DNA of 64,000 nt from Vitis vinifera (taxonomy: Eukaryota; Streptophyta; Magnoliopsida; Vitales; Vitaceae): positions 18,908,501 to 18,972,500 of the forward strand of contig NC_081808.1 of the NCBI RefSeq assembly GCF_030704535.1, in the 5' to 3' direction. Position 1 is the stretch's first letter; each line of letters begins with the position of its first letter. Shown here piece after piece: positions 13,355 to 24,179 of the stretch. A model generated the notes under the pieces. That model was not told where the DNA came from. It saw only the letters and a program-made list of their open reading frames with translations, and did not search any database. The position numbers and the translations under genes are program-made.

Positions 13355-13650
13355 GAAGAAGCCACAAATAAAACTTCAACTCTTGCATTTTTCTTTCCTG
13401 CCCTTTTAGCGTGGATGTGCGAAGGATCCAAGTACTCTTCATTTCATTTCCTGCTTTTCCTTCTTTTTTTCCCTCTTCTTTTACTGGGATATTCATCTGA
13501 CTTCATTTGTAAAACTTCTTCTCTGGATTCATGGCAGTTAAGGGTATCAGGGAGACTATCTACTCAGCTCTTTAATCTTTCCTTGCTTACTTTGCCTTCA
13601 AGCCATTTCTGGGATCGACCGGATTCCATTTTGTCTGCAGATTCTTACAG
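13355..13650 (+). promoter_or_regulatory. DAR1 copy 2 core promoter and leader exon
   Basis: Counterpart of 4685-4985. The TATA-like element reads cacaaataaa here. The leader exon ends ACAG|GTGACT at 13650/13651, and the acceptor GCAG|GC lies at 14429/14430, before the ATG at 14471. The donor is slightly weaker than that of copy 1 (GTGACT versus GTGAGT). Confidence 0.35.
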
Positions 13651-14470
13651 GTGACTTACTGACACATGATTTTGTGTGTGTGTCTTTCTTTCTCTCTCCA
13701 TTTTAGTGACTACTTTTGCATACCATGTCAAGAATCTAGCAGGCATATCAAGCTGGTGAAATCAATTTCTTTCCTTTTTTCAATCATTTGATTATTATTT
13801 GATGGTGGTGGAGGGTGTTCTTATATGAATATGAATATCAGTGTTTGTGTTCTTGCCTCCTGTGCATTGATTTTCGCCTTGATCATGAATATTGCTTTTG
13901 TTTGGATTAGATTTAGGCACCCTTTTGTTGGAATTCAGGTTTGGAATGTAGGAATTTGAAATTCACAAGGTTTTATTAATCATTCCACTATCTTCTGACT
14001 CACTTAGGAGGCTTGAGTTCAGTTTCTTTGCTAGACTCTGCTAGAATGGATAATTTTCATTTGGAATTTTCCCTCTTTCTTTTCCCTTTCCCCTTCTTTC
14101 TTTCCTCTCAAAATATAATGATTGAGGTTTGAGACTTGATATTGATATTTGTTTTCCAATTTAAGTGCTTGTCAGGATGCTTCTTTTGTGATTGCAATAT
14201 AATCTTAAATGTTCTTGCAATCTTATGTCTTTTTCACCTTCTTCAAATCGGCGGGAAAGCCGTTGTTTCCCTATGTTTGTAATACCAGTCATTCATGTTC
14301 TTGATGAACTTATAAAAGAATTAGATCTAAATAGAGGGTCAAAGTAATCACTTTCAGTATTCACGCATATAGCTAGCCATGACATTTTTTATGGTGTTTC
14401 TTTTACCTATGTAAATGACTTGGGTGCAGGCAAGATTTTGCTAGCCCACAAGGGAATAACATTTGTCCTT

Positions 14471-16680
14471 ATGGATTGGATCAAGATCCTAGAAGGTTCT
14501 GGCCATAAAATCTCAGAAGTGCAATATCACGGGACAGATGGGGATGGCATAATTTGGGGAGAGCCTTCAATTTCAGAGGTAATTAAGGTTCCTGCTGTTT
14601 AATGATTACTTTTTTTATATCTTGTTCATCATTCATAAGGTTGATCTAGTTTGTTCTGTGAGAGTAGCAGCATGGTAGGATGAAATTCACACTTCAGGTT
14701 AGTTATGAAGCAGAGGAGCCTCTCTAAAATTCCCTTTGTTACTTTACTACCTAGATTTATCCTATGGAGTCCCTCCTGTGTTAACTTTATGTTGTTGGGA
14801 AACTTGAATGCAGGGTGCACCCACAGATTTTGATGATCAAGATATCGCAGTTGCTATTGTTCGTTCCATTGAAGATTATGAAGCAGAGGAAGATAAAAAA
14901 CTGAAAAAGTTGGTTGGTAAGTCACACGGCTATAGGGGGTGACAATAAACATTCATGCCAGTAATGCTGTTGGAAACTGCTAATTACTCTTATCCAACAC
15001 GATACAATATTACAGGTGCTTAGAATTGTAGAATAAAACAAAGTGTAACTAGGTACCTTTAGTATTACTTTCTATATGTGCACTGGTGGTGCTTTTTCAC
15101 CTTTCTGGGGATCTTAATTGATACCTCAGGATACTGTTCACTTCATTCTCACTAAATGATCCTGTGTTTTGCAGATAGAGTACAAATATTTCAGCTGTGT
15201 TTCTGTTTGTTTTGATAATTTTCATTTTTAATGCCAATTATAGTTAGAATCTATGCTTTGCTAGACATCATTCAACTGTTTTGGTATATATTTCTCATCT
15301 TGTACTCTTCAACCTGCATTGATGGGATCTAGCAAACTATTTCTGGCAGGCAGTAATTGTACCCTGATTCTTGTTGTGTTAGATTAATTTAAGGCACATG
15401 TTCAAGACTCATGTTGGTTGGTGCTTGACTTATGATCATGTTCAAATTGTTTTGCATCATGAATATGCTTCTAAAGGTCTGTCCTGGATTGAAGTTTTAA
15501 TTGGCAAAAGAGATGGTTTAACATCGGTGTTTTTTTTTTTCTCTATGCACTTTTCTGAGACTTGTAAGTTAAAAATGAAGGTATTTGCCTTAGGAACTTC
15601 GTGCAAACTTTTCTAACACTGTTAAATGGATAAGGTCCTTTACAAGGGAATATTCAATAATTATTTCATCACTGAATGCATCGTATTTGTTTTTTTATTT
15701 ATTTTATTTTTTGGTCTAATAGAGTAAATATTTCTAGTCTCTTAGTTTTTTTTTTTCTATTTATCTGTAAGATAATGAATCTCAATTAAAGGAAGATGAA
15801 CAACTTGCCAAAGCTCTTCAAGAGAGTTTGAATATGGAGTCTCCTCCTCGACGGGATGCTCGAAATATATTTCAACCTTTGACATTCTCCTCACTTGGTT
15901 TTAGGTATGTGCTGTTGCTTGTGAACCCTATTCTAAAAGTTTAATTTCTCACTTGCTGATTGTTCTAATTTTAAGTGCTGAAGAAATTTCAAGAGGAAAA
16001 ACAAAACTTCATTTCATTTTGATTCATTTTTGAGCCTTTCAAAATAAGTAGTGATTGTATCTCTGGTAGGGGAGTTAGGTCATGGGTGGGCACTCCTGTT
16101 TGAATGTGCATTTCTGATTTGGAAACATTGCTTAACTTGATTGCTGAGGCAACTTACAAAAACAAATGAATGCCCCCCAACCTATCAGAGGATTGAGCAA
16201 AACTTGAGAAATGTTGTAGCTGAAACAACTTTTGACTTCTAAAAATGTCTTAGGTGGTGTTTGTTTTTTTGGCTTTTTGCTGAAAACCATTTAGTTTTAG
16301 AATTTAGGTTGTTTGTTTTTTTACTTTTTCATGACTTATTATAAACTTTTTACTAAATAGAAAAAGCCAAAATATGTGGCTTTTTCTAAATAGAAAAAAT
16401 AACACAATGATTTTTTTTACTTTTTAATACTTAATAGAAATAAAATACTACAAAAACAAACAACCTAATAATTAATACTATTAAGTATTAAGGTTCTATT
16501 TAGAATTAAGTAAAAAAACAAACACCACCTTAGTCTTCTTCATGCTAACATATCTGCATACATTTGTGAAACAAGGCAAATTTTGATGGTGGTGCAATTA
16601 TGGCTTCTATGTTTATGGTAATTCCTTGAGTTTGAAAACAGGATTGGCCTTCGACTTACATGGTTAAAATTCAAACAGTT

Positions 16681-16714
<34 letters not shown>

Positions 16715-19700
16715 ATATATATGTATATATACAATGGGAGGTATTTGAGAGTTGAGAAACAGGGTTAACTAGTCAAGCCATTGCATCCTAAGACTTTACC
16801 AAGTTCCAGATCAGAATAGGATGCTTAAAGGGATGCAATATGTAAGGGTTAGGAATCTACTATTGTTCAAAAATTGGGGCCATAGGGGTTTCCTTGGGTG
16901 TCTTTCATAGACTAAACAAACACTAGAGATGTTAAAACAATGAAGCATCCAATAGGTAGAATAATAAAAAAGTGTAATGTAAAATGTGATAGCAAGTTAT
17001 AAAGGTGGGAAATATGTTTATCTGTCACTATCTGAGCCTGCTGCACTATGATAACAACAGATGAAATGCAAAACATGTTGAGGCTGTTTCACTTTGATGT
17101 CAGCAAAATTGGACGACAAAACAACCTTTTCCAACATGGTGGAATTTTGTATGGGACTTGTACATTTAACATTACCAGTTTCATAAATGGTGCTTCTCAT
17201 ATTTTTTGTCATTTTCCTGCATCAGTTTCATAGACATCATATGAAACCTCACATGGATGATTACACAATACCATTTGTAGGATCTGTGCTCGGTGCAACC
17301 TTGAAATTGGTCATGAAAGACATTTGAGGCGCATGGGTGCTGTTTGGCATCCAGAATGTTTTCGTTGTCATGCTTGTGGTCTTCGCATTTTTGATCTTGA
17401 GGTCCAAATCCAGTTCAGATTTATTCTAGTTTTGGTCTGACATTGGCTAATGAAATGCTTGGATACTAAGCTGATTTTCAACTAATTTTGGTGGTTCTAT
17501 GGAATGCACTTGCTTATTTTCATTTTTTTCCCCCTTTGTTTGGTAGTTTTCTGTGTCTGGAAATCGCCCATATCATGAATCATGCTACAAGGATCAAAAT
17601 CATCCAAGATGTAACGTTTGCAAGAACTTTGTAAGTGTCAATCCAAAGGCGGGACAATATAACTTTATATTCTGCAAAAGCTAGTTCTATTTATTTGATC
17701 TATATCCAGTATGAATATGTGAAGTATTCTTTGGTTACCAGCTTTCAACATCATATCATCCCTCCAAAAATAAACTGTTCAGTATCAATTTCAGTGGTTG
17801 GTCTTTTCTCCATTCTTTTCCCTTAACTAATAATCTGATTATCATATTCTTGCATAGTGATCAGAAACTTCATTAGCAGACACTCTAGACTGAGGAAATG
17901 TGAAATCTAATACTCTCACCATATTGTTACCTGCATTAATAAGTACCAAAGAGCTATTTGAAACACCATAAAATTGCCAGCCAATTTTTACATAGCTGAT
18001 ATCTATTGGTCATTTCTTTGCTGATGGCACTGTAAGTGGACTGGCCTAAAAGAAAGTTTGACGATTCTTTCTCTTGAAGTGAAAAGTGTAAATCAAGTAG
18101 GATCATTTTCTTGCTATTCTGTTTCCTTTAGTTTAAATAAGATGGACCATTCTTGGAATTTCTAAAACTGGATATAAGGTAGGTTGTGAAAGCAATTACA
18201 TAGGAGAATGAATGAATCCTAATGGTCCAAGGAATGATTTCAATTACCTATTTATAGCAGACAACCTCCAAAGTTATGATTTTGTTTAGAATTGTTTCCC
18301 CTGTTAAAATATCACTTCCTCTCCTTGTTTAGGTTTGTTTCTAATAGAAATGCCAGAGTAGGGATCTCTGGATGGAGGAGGATGGGCATGGTTTGTGGAA
18401 TCCTTGCTTTCTTAAGGGGTTTCATGATTGGGAGTTGGAAGCAGTGGGCAGATTTTGTTATTTCCGTCAAGTACTGATACAGTGACATTACATTTTCTTT
18501 TCCTATCAAATACAAGTTGTTTGTAAAAATATATTTGGGGCCCTAACTTCCTGTTGCATTTCTCTTTTTAGTTTGGTACCAAGTGCATCCAAAGGGTGAC
18601 CTAAACTCAAAACTGAACTCAAGTAAACAGAATAAATATCCCCTACTATACTAGTCTTGTTGTACTTGTTTTTGGGGGTCATTGATCTTGGATGGCTATA
18701 GGATTTCATAAGTTGTATGCTTAGAGCTTCACATGCAAACCAGATAGGAAGATTTGGATTTAGGTAAAAGATACGCTTATCCAGGCATTTACTGCCTTCT
18801 TGGATGATCCTGTCAACGGCTCATTCTTCACCACCATAGCTATCTTTTGACCGGATTGGCTACTTAGTTCTGGTGCTTATAGAATATATTTTGCTTTCAT
18901 ATATTTACATAATTCAGGGGTTCTGAGTTATGAATGTTATCTTCAAGTTTACCATGATGTTCTACATTATGAAACCATTTTGAAGAAACTAGATGTGCAA
19001 TGTATATTTGTTTCTTTTGTATGTTTTTCACAAATGATACTGTAGCATTAATGTAATTCTTTCCCTTTTGTACAGATTCCATCAAATGCAGCTGGAGAAA
19101 CAGAGTATAGAGCACATCCTTTCTGGATGCAAGAGTACTGTCCCTCACATGAGCATGATGGAACTCCTCGGTGTTGTAGTTGTGAACGAACAGAGGTTAG
19201 TTGGAAGAAAATACAACCTCCCATCCCACATACTCACTGAAGAAATCTTCTCGTAGCTTGACAGATTAACAACTACAGATTTCTATTTTTCGTTTTGTAT
19301 TTCTTTATAGAAAATCTGCCAACCCATGCAGGTAAGGGACATTAGGTATCTATCACTTGATGATGGTAGGAAACTATGTCTGGAGTGCCTGGACTCTGCT
19401 ATCATGGATACACTAGAGTGCCAGCCTCTTTACCTTCAAATACAAGAATTTTATGAGGGTTTGAATATGAAAGTGGAGCAGCAAATCCCTCTTCTCTTGG
19501 TTGAGAGACAAGCACTAAATGAGGCCATGGAGGGAGAAAAGAGTGTAAGGACTAATGCATTGAAGTGATCATATTTCATACCAACAGGAATTTTCTCGTC
19601 TTGTATTTTAAGTTTCCATGAAGTTTGAATGTTCTCTTTATTGTATGGGCAGGGACATCACCTCTTGCCCGAGACTAGAGGACTCTGCCTCTCCGAAGAA

Positions 19701-20567
19701 CAGACTGTTAGCACTGTAGGATTTTCTTTCTCAGAAATCTTACTTCAAATTTGTGGTGTGATATACTTTTAGTAACGTATCTATTAGTGGATTATGAATC
19801 TATGCTTATTTGGCTGTAATGACCAGATTTCGAGGAGGCCTAGGATTAGTACAGGCTATCGGATTATCAACATGATGACAGAACCTTGTAGGCTAGTCCG
19901 TCGATGTGAAGTGACAGCAATTCTTATTTTGTATGGGCTCCCGAGGTATTATATCTCTTATGCTCTCTATCCCAAAATGTTTACTTGCTTGATTAGTTTT
20001 GATGTATGTGTCGCAACCAAAAAATCCCTCCTAAAATACAGATTGCTGACCGGGACGATCCTGGCTCACGAGATGATGCATGCATGGCTCAAACTGAAAG
20101 GTACTTATCCGTTCAGTGACAAATATTGCGTTGACAATTGTTTCTATTCAAGCCCTCTGAAATGTGATTAATCTATGTTCTTCAAATGTTGCACTTCCTG
20201 TTTTCCATTCATAATGAGAAGCTAGAAATTAATAACCAAGTGTTTGGCAGGCTATCGAAATCTGAGACAGGATGTTGAAGAAGGCATCTGCCAGGTGTTG
20301 GCTTATATGTGGTTGGAATCAGAGATACATTCAAGCTCTGGTAACAATGTTTCTTCAGCTTCAACGCCATCATCATCATCCACATCAGAGAAGGGTGCAC
20401 GGTCTCAGTTTGAAAAGAAACTCGGTGAGTTTTTTAAAGATCAGATAGAGACAGATAGTTCACCAGCTTATGGGGACGGATTTAGGGCTGGTAACCAAGC
20501 AGTGCAGCAGTACGGCCTCAAGAGTACCCTCGACCATATTCGGCTGACAGGAAGCTTTCCTTACTGA
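14471..20567 (+). CDS. DAR1: DA1-related protein 1 (DAR1), copy 2: UIM-LIM-peptidase
   Basis: Eleven coding exons with the same phases as copy 1: 14471-14578, 14814-14916, 15772-15904, 17281-17401, 17547-17630, 19076-19195, 19332-19544, 19653-19715, 19827-19945, 20042-20100, 20251-20567. They join to 479 residues. The domain order is the same: UIMs ([23 protein letters not shown]), LIM domain (CARC, HPEC, CHAC, HESC, CNVC), CCSCERTE, and zinc-peptidase motif HEMMH at 364-368. All zinc ligands and the active-site His/Glu are kept, so it appears functional. Changes from copy 1 cluster in the N-terminus and LIM region (for example [10 protein letters not shown] for [10 protein letters not shown]), while the peptidase part is nearly unchanged. 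The exon 8 donor is GTAGGA where copy 1 has GTAAGG. Confidence 0.9.
16253..16529 (+). mobile_element. Harbinger/Tourist-type MITE
   Basis: A 277-bp element with 18-bp perfect terminal inverted repeats (GGTGGTGTTTGTTTTTTT) flanked by the 3-bp target duplication TTA (16250-16252 and 16530-16532). It has no coding capacity. TIR start and TTA duplication fit the PIF/Harbinger class. It lies in intron 3 of DAR1 copy 2 and is absent from copy 1. Confidence 0.82.
16683..16712 (+). repeat. (AC)15 microsatellite
   Basis: Fifteen perfect AC units followed by a TA-rich tail, in the copy-2-specific part of DAR1 intron 3. Confidence 0.95.
18320..18470 (+). mobile_element. LINE scrap in intron 5 of DAR1 copy 2
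   Basis: Matches 9213-9340 of copy 1 (agagtagggatctctggatggagg and following). The right part is replaced by unrelated sequence to about 18690, after which similarity to the copy 1 intron resumes. It is the duplicated and further decayed remnant of the same insertion. Confidence 0.5.
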
Positions 20568-21160
20568 AAGTCGATCAATAACTCCCGCCCCATTATCTTC
20601 TAGTTTTACAGGACCTAGACCCACATGAATTATAAACATCACATGAAGAAATAAGCAGCTAAATGTTGCTTCTCGTGACCAATTGCTGAATTTTCCGTAC
20701 TGTGGGCACCACTATTTTACTATTTTGCCTAATAATTATTAACATGTAGTAAAAAAAATTGGAATCTATGATCATATGTGTTTTCCCTTTTTTGTTTGTG
20801 ACATGTCCTGTGTTCAATTGTAAGAAGCTGAGGTGCTTGTAGCCTAGGATTGCATGCCAACTAGCTTTCTAAATCTCTTTTCAAGAAACAGAGCTAGCTT
20901 TTTTGTTCTTCTTTTTTCAATTAAAATCAACGGTATTGGAAGCATAATGGCGATAATTTCATTCAGTAGTAAGAGGAACATATTTATTTTTCCGGCTATG
21001 AAGCCAACACCAGTGCTTGTCTCTCTCTCCAGCTATTCTGAATCATCTTACCTTTAATTTGCACCAGCAAGAGTGTCTCCTCTTTGAGAATATTGATGAG
21101 CTCTCCTCTTGAGAAATTTCACTTGGGAGGGTTCTAATATTTCATATTTTAATAGCAAAA

Positions 21161-21559
21161 TGTCTTACAATTAGAGGAAAATGAGATGGACACCCTACAA
21201 TGTTTTTGACAATTACATTGATACCACTCCAATTTTTTTAAATTATGATGGCTAGTGGACAATTCATCATCTAATTATGTTTTTTTAGGACCAGCACTCC
21301 TATTGAGGTGGTCACAATACAATCTTAGCAAGTTGAATTATCACATATCATAGAATTTAGGCCTAATCCTTGTAGATTTGAAGTTGAGCCTATGTGAGGG
21401 CAAACAATAATGGGTTGTGACTTCAGTGAGGCCCACTAGACATGACAAAAACCCTTTTTACTCATGTAGGCCTATGTGCCATGGGACGGAGGCTTGGCGT
21501 AGAAGATGGTGATGACATAGGGTTTTAGTGAGGTGGAAAGAAGGGCAACCATTGAGTTG
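21161..21559. other. intergenic spacer
   Basis: AT-rich sequence after the second duplication unit. No gene or terminal-repeat structure was seen. Confidence 0.4.
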
Positions 21560-21699
21560 TAGAAGATATAAGGTTTAAGGGTGAGAGTGAAGATGTGAAT
21601 GGAGAGGATGAGGATGACAATGAAGATGATGGTGAGAAAGCATAATGTGACATTAGTGATGATGTTGATGACATTGAGTAATGGCCACCAAGTCATGTA
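21560..21699 (+). pseudogene. acidic N-terminal scrap of a Mutator-type transposase
   Basis: Translation gives an Asp/Glu-rich segment (EDEDDNEDDGEK, stop, CDISDDVDDIE) like the acidic leader of plant MuDR transposases. It is interrupted at 21700 by the LTR-like block, and transposase-like coding resumes after 23353. The identification is tentative because acidic runs are not specific. Confidence 0.35.
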
Positions 21700-22999
21700 T
21701 GTGAAACCAAGGTTTGGTTAATGTCGGTTTTGATGATAATAAAACAAGGTTTAAAATTAATGATTATATTTCAAGTGTAATTAGGTAAGGCGATTTCCAA
21801 AGTGACAATTACAAAGACAAATTAAGCCAAGGAGAAATCATGAGGAAGAAGACCACCTCAATGAAAAGTGTTTTTCAAGACTCAAGCTTCATAAGATCTC
21901 TTTGTAAGGTTGTTGGTGCACTAGAATTTTCATGCATTAGATTCTTTACTTATGCACCAAAATCATCTAAGAGTTATTTTGTTTTAAATATTTTAAAAAT
22001 TGGATGATTTCATGTTTTTAACTAAAACCTCGTGTCAAATGTTTTTCAAACTTGTTTTAAAATGTTTTAAGTTGAAAAAGTTGGTTGTTGAGCAAAAAAC
22101 AGCTCAATCGGTCGACCCCCAACTCAACCGGTCGAGGTCCGAGTCAACCCCTAGCTCAACCGGTTGAGGGTGTAAAAAACTTTCTCTTTCTTCCAGAACG
22201 GTTGTTCAACTGGTCAAGGTTGAACCTCAATCGATTGAGGTTTGGTCAAGGTCCAACAGTCACCTACCAAACATTAATTGCTAATGGCTAGTCAACTGGT
22301 CGACCCCTAGCTCAACCGGTCAAATTTCTAACGGCTAGTTTGGTTTTTTTCCTCTATAAAAAAAGCTCCAAATCTTCATTGTTTATCAGCTCAACCTTCC
22401 CAAACCTTTCTTAAATATATTTGAGCCTTGGAATAGTGTTTTGAGTGCATCATTGTTTTAAAACTTGCATATCTTTAGTGCACCATTCAATCCTAGTTTT
22501 CTTGTATCATTTGAGCTTAAAGTTTTTGTACTAGGATTTTATGAGATCAATTATTTATACATCTTTAAGATGAAGATTCTCCAGTGTGGGGTATCACTTG
22601 AGAGGTTGTTCAAGAGTGGGGTTTCTCTTAAGGATTGTAAAGGTTGCTTGGAGCTAAAAGTCCAAGAGGGTGGATTAGAATCATAATCCAATTGTATTGC
22701 TTGAAGGCTTGGTTTGGAAACCTTGAATTAGTGGAACCTCAAGCTTGGGATTGAAGCTAGAGGAGAGTGGATGTAGGTTGGGTTGTGCCGAACCACTATA
22801 AAATCTTGTGTTTGTATTCTCTCTTCCCTACTCTTTTACTTTATATGCAATTGTCTTTATATTGTTTTATTATATACTTGCATATATTTGTCTCTTACAT
22901 TCACATGATATAAATTTGCAAAAAGAGACCATCACCCTATTCACCCCCCTCTAGGGTGATTATTATAGGTTGTATTAGCCTAATTTTTTTAACAATTCT
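21700..22999 (+). mobile_element. solo-LTR-like sequence
   Basis: Starts TGTGAAACCAAGG and contains several diverged copies of a ctcaaccggtcgag motif (22100-22320), a TATA-like tctataaaaaaag near 22355 and, near the right end, the CACCCCCCTCTAGGG signature common before plant LTR ends. There is no protein coding. ATGTA directly precedes it (21695-21699). The right border may be about 22994 (TTTAACA). Alternatively the block may form one unit with the next element, since ATGTA recurs at 23353-23357. Confidence 0.5.
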
Positions 23000-23352
23000 T
23001 GTAGGATCTCAAGCGCTACCAACTAACCTAAAAGCAATTGCTTATAGGAAAGATGCATACCCTAGTCTTATAGTGCATTCACCCAAGTGCCCATGGCGAA
23101 CACAAGGAGAGTTGATGGACATGACCAACCCTCCGATTTGCCAACAATTTCCCCCCCAACGACACCCTTGGGGTTCGAACTCGTGACCTCGGCTCTGATA
23201 CAACTTGTAGGACTTTAGACGCTACCAACTCTCCTAAAAGCAATTGCTTATAGGAAATGCGCATACCCTAACTTTATAGTGCATTCACCCAAGTGCCCAC
23301 AACGAACACAAGAAGAGTTAATGGACGCGGCCAACCCTCCGATCTGCAAACA
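23000..23352 (-). mobile_element. TRIM-like miniature LTR element
   Basis: Two direct repeats of exactly 147 bp (23000-23146 and 23206-23352, about 84% identical), each TG...CA, flank only 59 bp. Read on the minus strand, the interior begins two bases after the repeat with TTGTATCAGAGCC, one mismatch from the usual initiator-Met primer binding site. It ends with a purine tract GGGGGGAAAT abutting the second repeat. This is the layout of a terminal-repeat retrotransposon in miniature. No matching short duplication flanks this unit alone (ATTCT left, ATGTA right). Confidence 0.62.
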
Positions 23353-23439
23353 ATGTAGATGAGAGTGGTGACTTGACAGAAATAGTGCATCAAATAGGTT
23401 TCATATTAATGATGAGCTTCAAGGTACAAATCCAATGAT

Positions 23440-23917
23440 GGTGATGGGAGGGGGGTTCAATGCAGTTTTGTCTTAGGAAGTGAAGAGGCTTGTCATTACA
23501 TAAACATCGATATTAAAGGGGAGACATACAATGTTGATTAAGGGAATGACATAAGATTGAGGAAAGGTTTGTTGTTTGGTAATGTGCATTTCTTTAAAGC
23601 CATATCGAGGGCTTTTATGATCCCAAAGGGCTTTGAAATAAAAAAGATAAAGAATCAGGGAACTAGGGTGATTGCTAGGTGTGTAACCAAGGAATATCCT
23701 TGCAGAATTGATGGCTCTCTAACAATGATGGGGTGACTTACATGATCAAGATAATGTCAAATGCAAATAATTGTCGTAAAATTTCAATAATCAAATGTGA
23801 GAAGAAGAGGCCTCTATAACCCTCGGTTGTTTCTTATATGGGAAGCTTGGTCATAATAAAAAAGATATGTCTAATGCCTCCTAAAACAATAAGGAATGGT
23901 AAAAAAATCATTTCAAG
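23440..23917 (+). pseudogene. decayed Mutator-type (MuDR) transposase fragment
   Basis: The frame reads FGNVHFFKAISRAFMIPKGF, then EIKKIKNQGTRVIARC and EYPCRIDGSLT. That is the order of the MuDR transposase N-terminal DNA-binding domain (F...F..A...F....G......N...R...RC.....C.W.I). Stops and a frameshift follow, then a GKLGHNKK segment resembling the C-terminal zinc knuckle of these proteins. The catalytic core between is missing. The Copia element interrupts this remnant at 23918, and sequence on its far side (28526 to about 28800, including GATSGRGRF) may be the continuation. Confidence 0.5.
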
Positions 23918-24140
23918 TGATAAGGGAGAATCAAATTCTCCATGATACGTGTTTCCTTCCTTTTCTGTTAACATAATATCCGCTTGTATAGCTGTAGGGA
24001 TATGCTCAATATTTGTATTTGATTCTTTCCTATTATGTAAGAGTTTACAACTGTAATTATCGTGTATATATAATGAAGAGTTATCTCCTCATCTGGTAAG
24101 GAGGATTTCAGTCATTTACCGTGTTTATCAAACACCTTTA
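23918..24140 (+). repeat. Copia 5' LTR
   Basis: 223 bp, TGATAAGGG...CACCTTTA. It contains a TATA-like tgtatatataatg (24063-24075), the probable element promoter. Confidence 0.92.
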
Positions 24141-24179
24141 TGTTATCAGTTTCAAGTTTTCTTTTTTTCGATTCTGACC

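Larger units (their letters stand above)
12200..21160 (+). repeat. tandem segmental duplication, unit 2
   Basis: Second unit of the head-to-tail duplication, aligned to 2380-11990. Exons are nearly identical and introns still align readily with small indels. Unique to this unit are the intron-3 insertion at about 16220-16765, which contains a MITE, and a different middle section of intron 5 at about 18450-18690. Confidence 0.85.

Noticed and set aside
23170..23205. GGTTCGAACTC considered as a pol III B box of a SINE or tRNA
   Set aside because: It lies in the interior of the TRIM-like unit. No A box at the right distance and no tRNA fold were seen, and the 147-bp direct repeats explain the region better.
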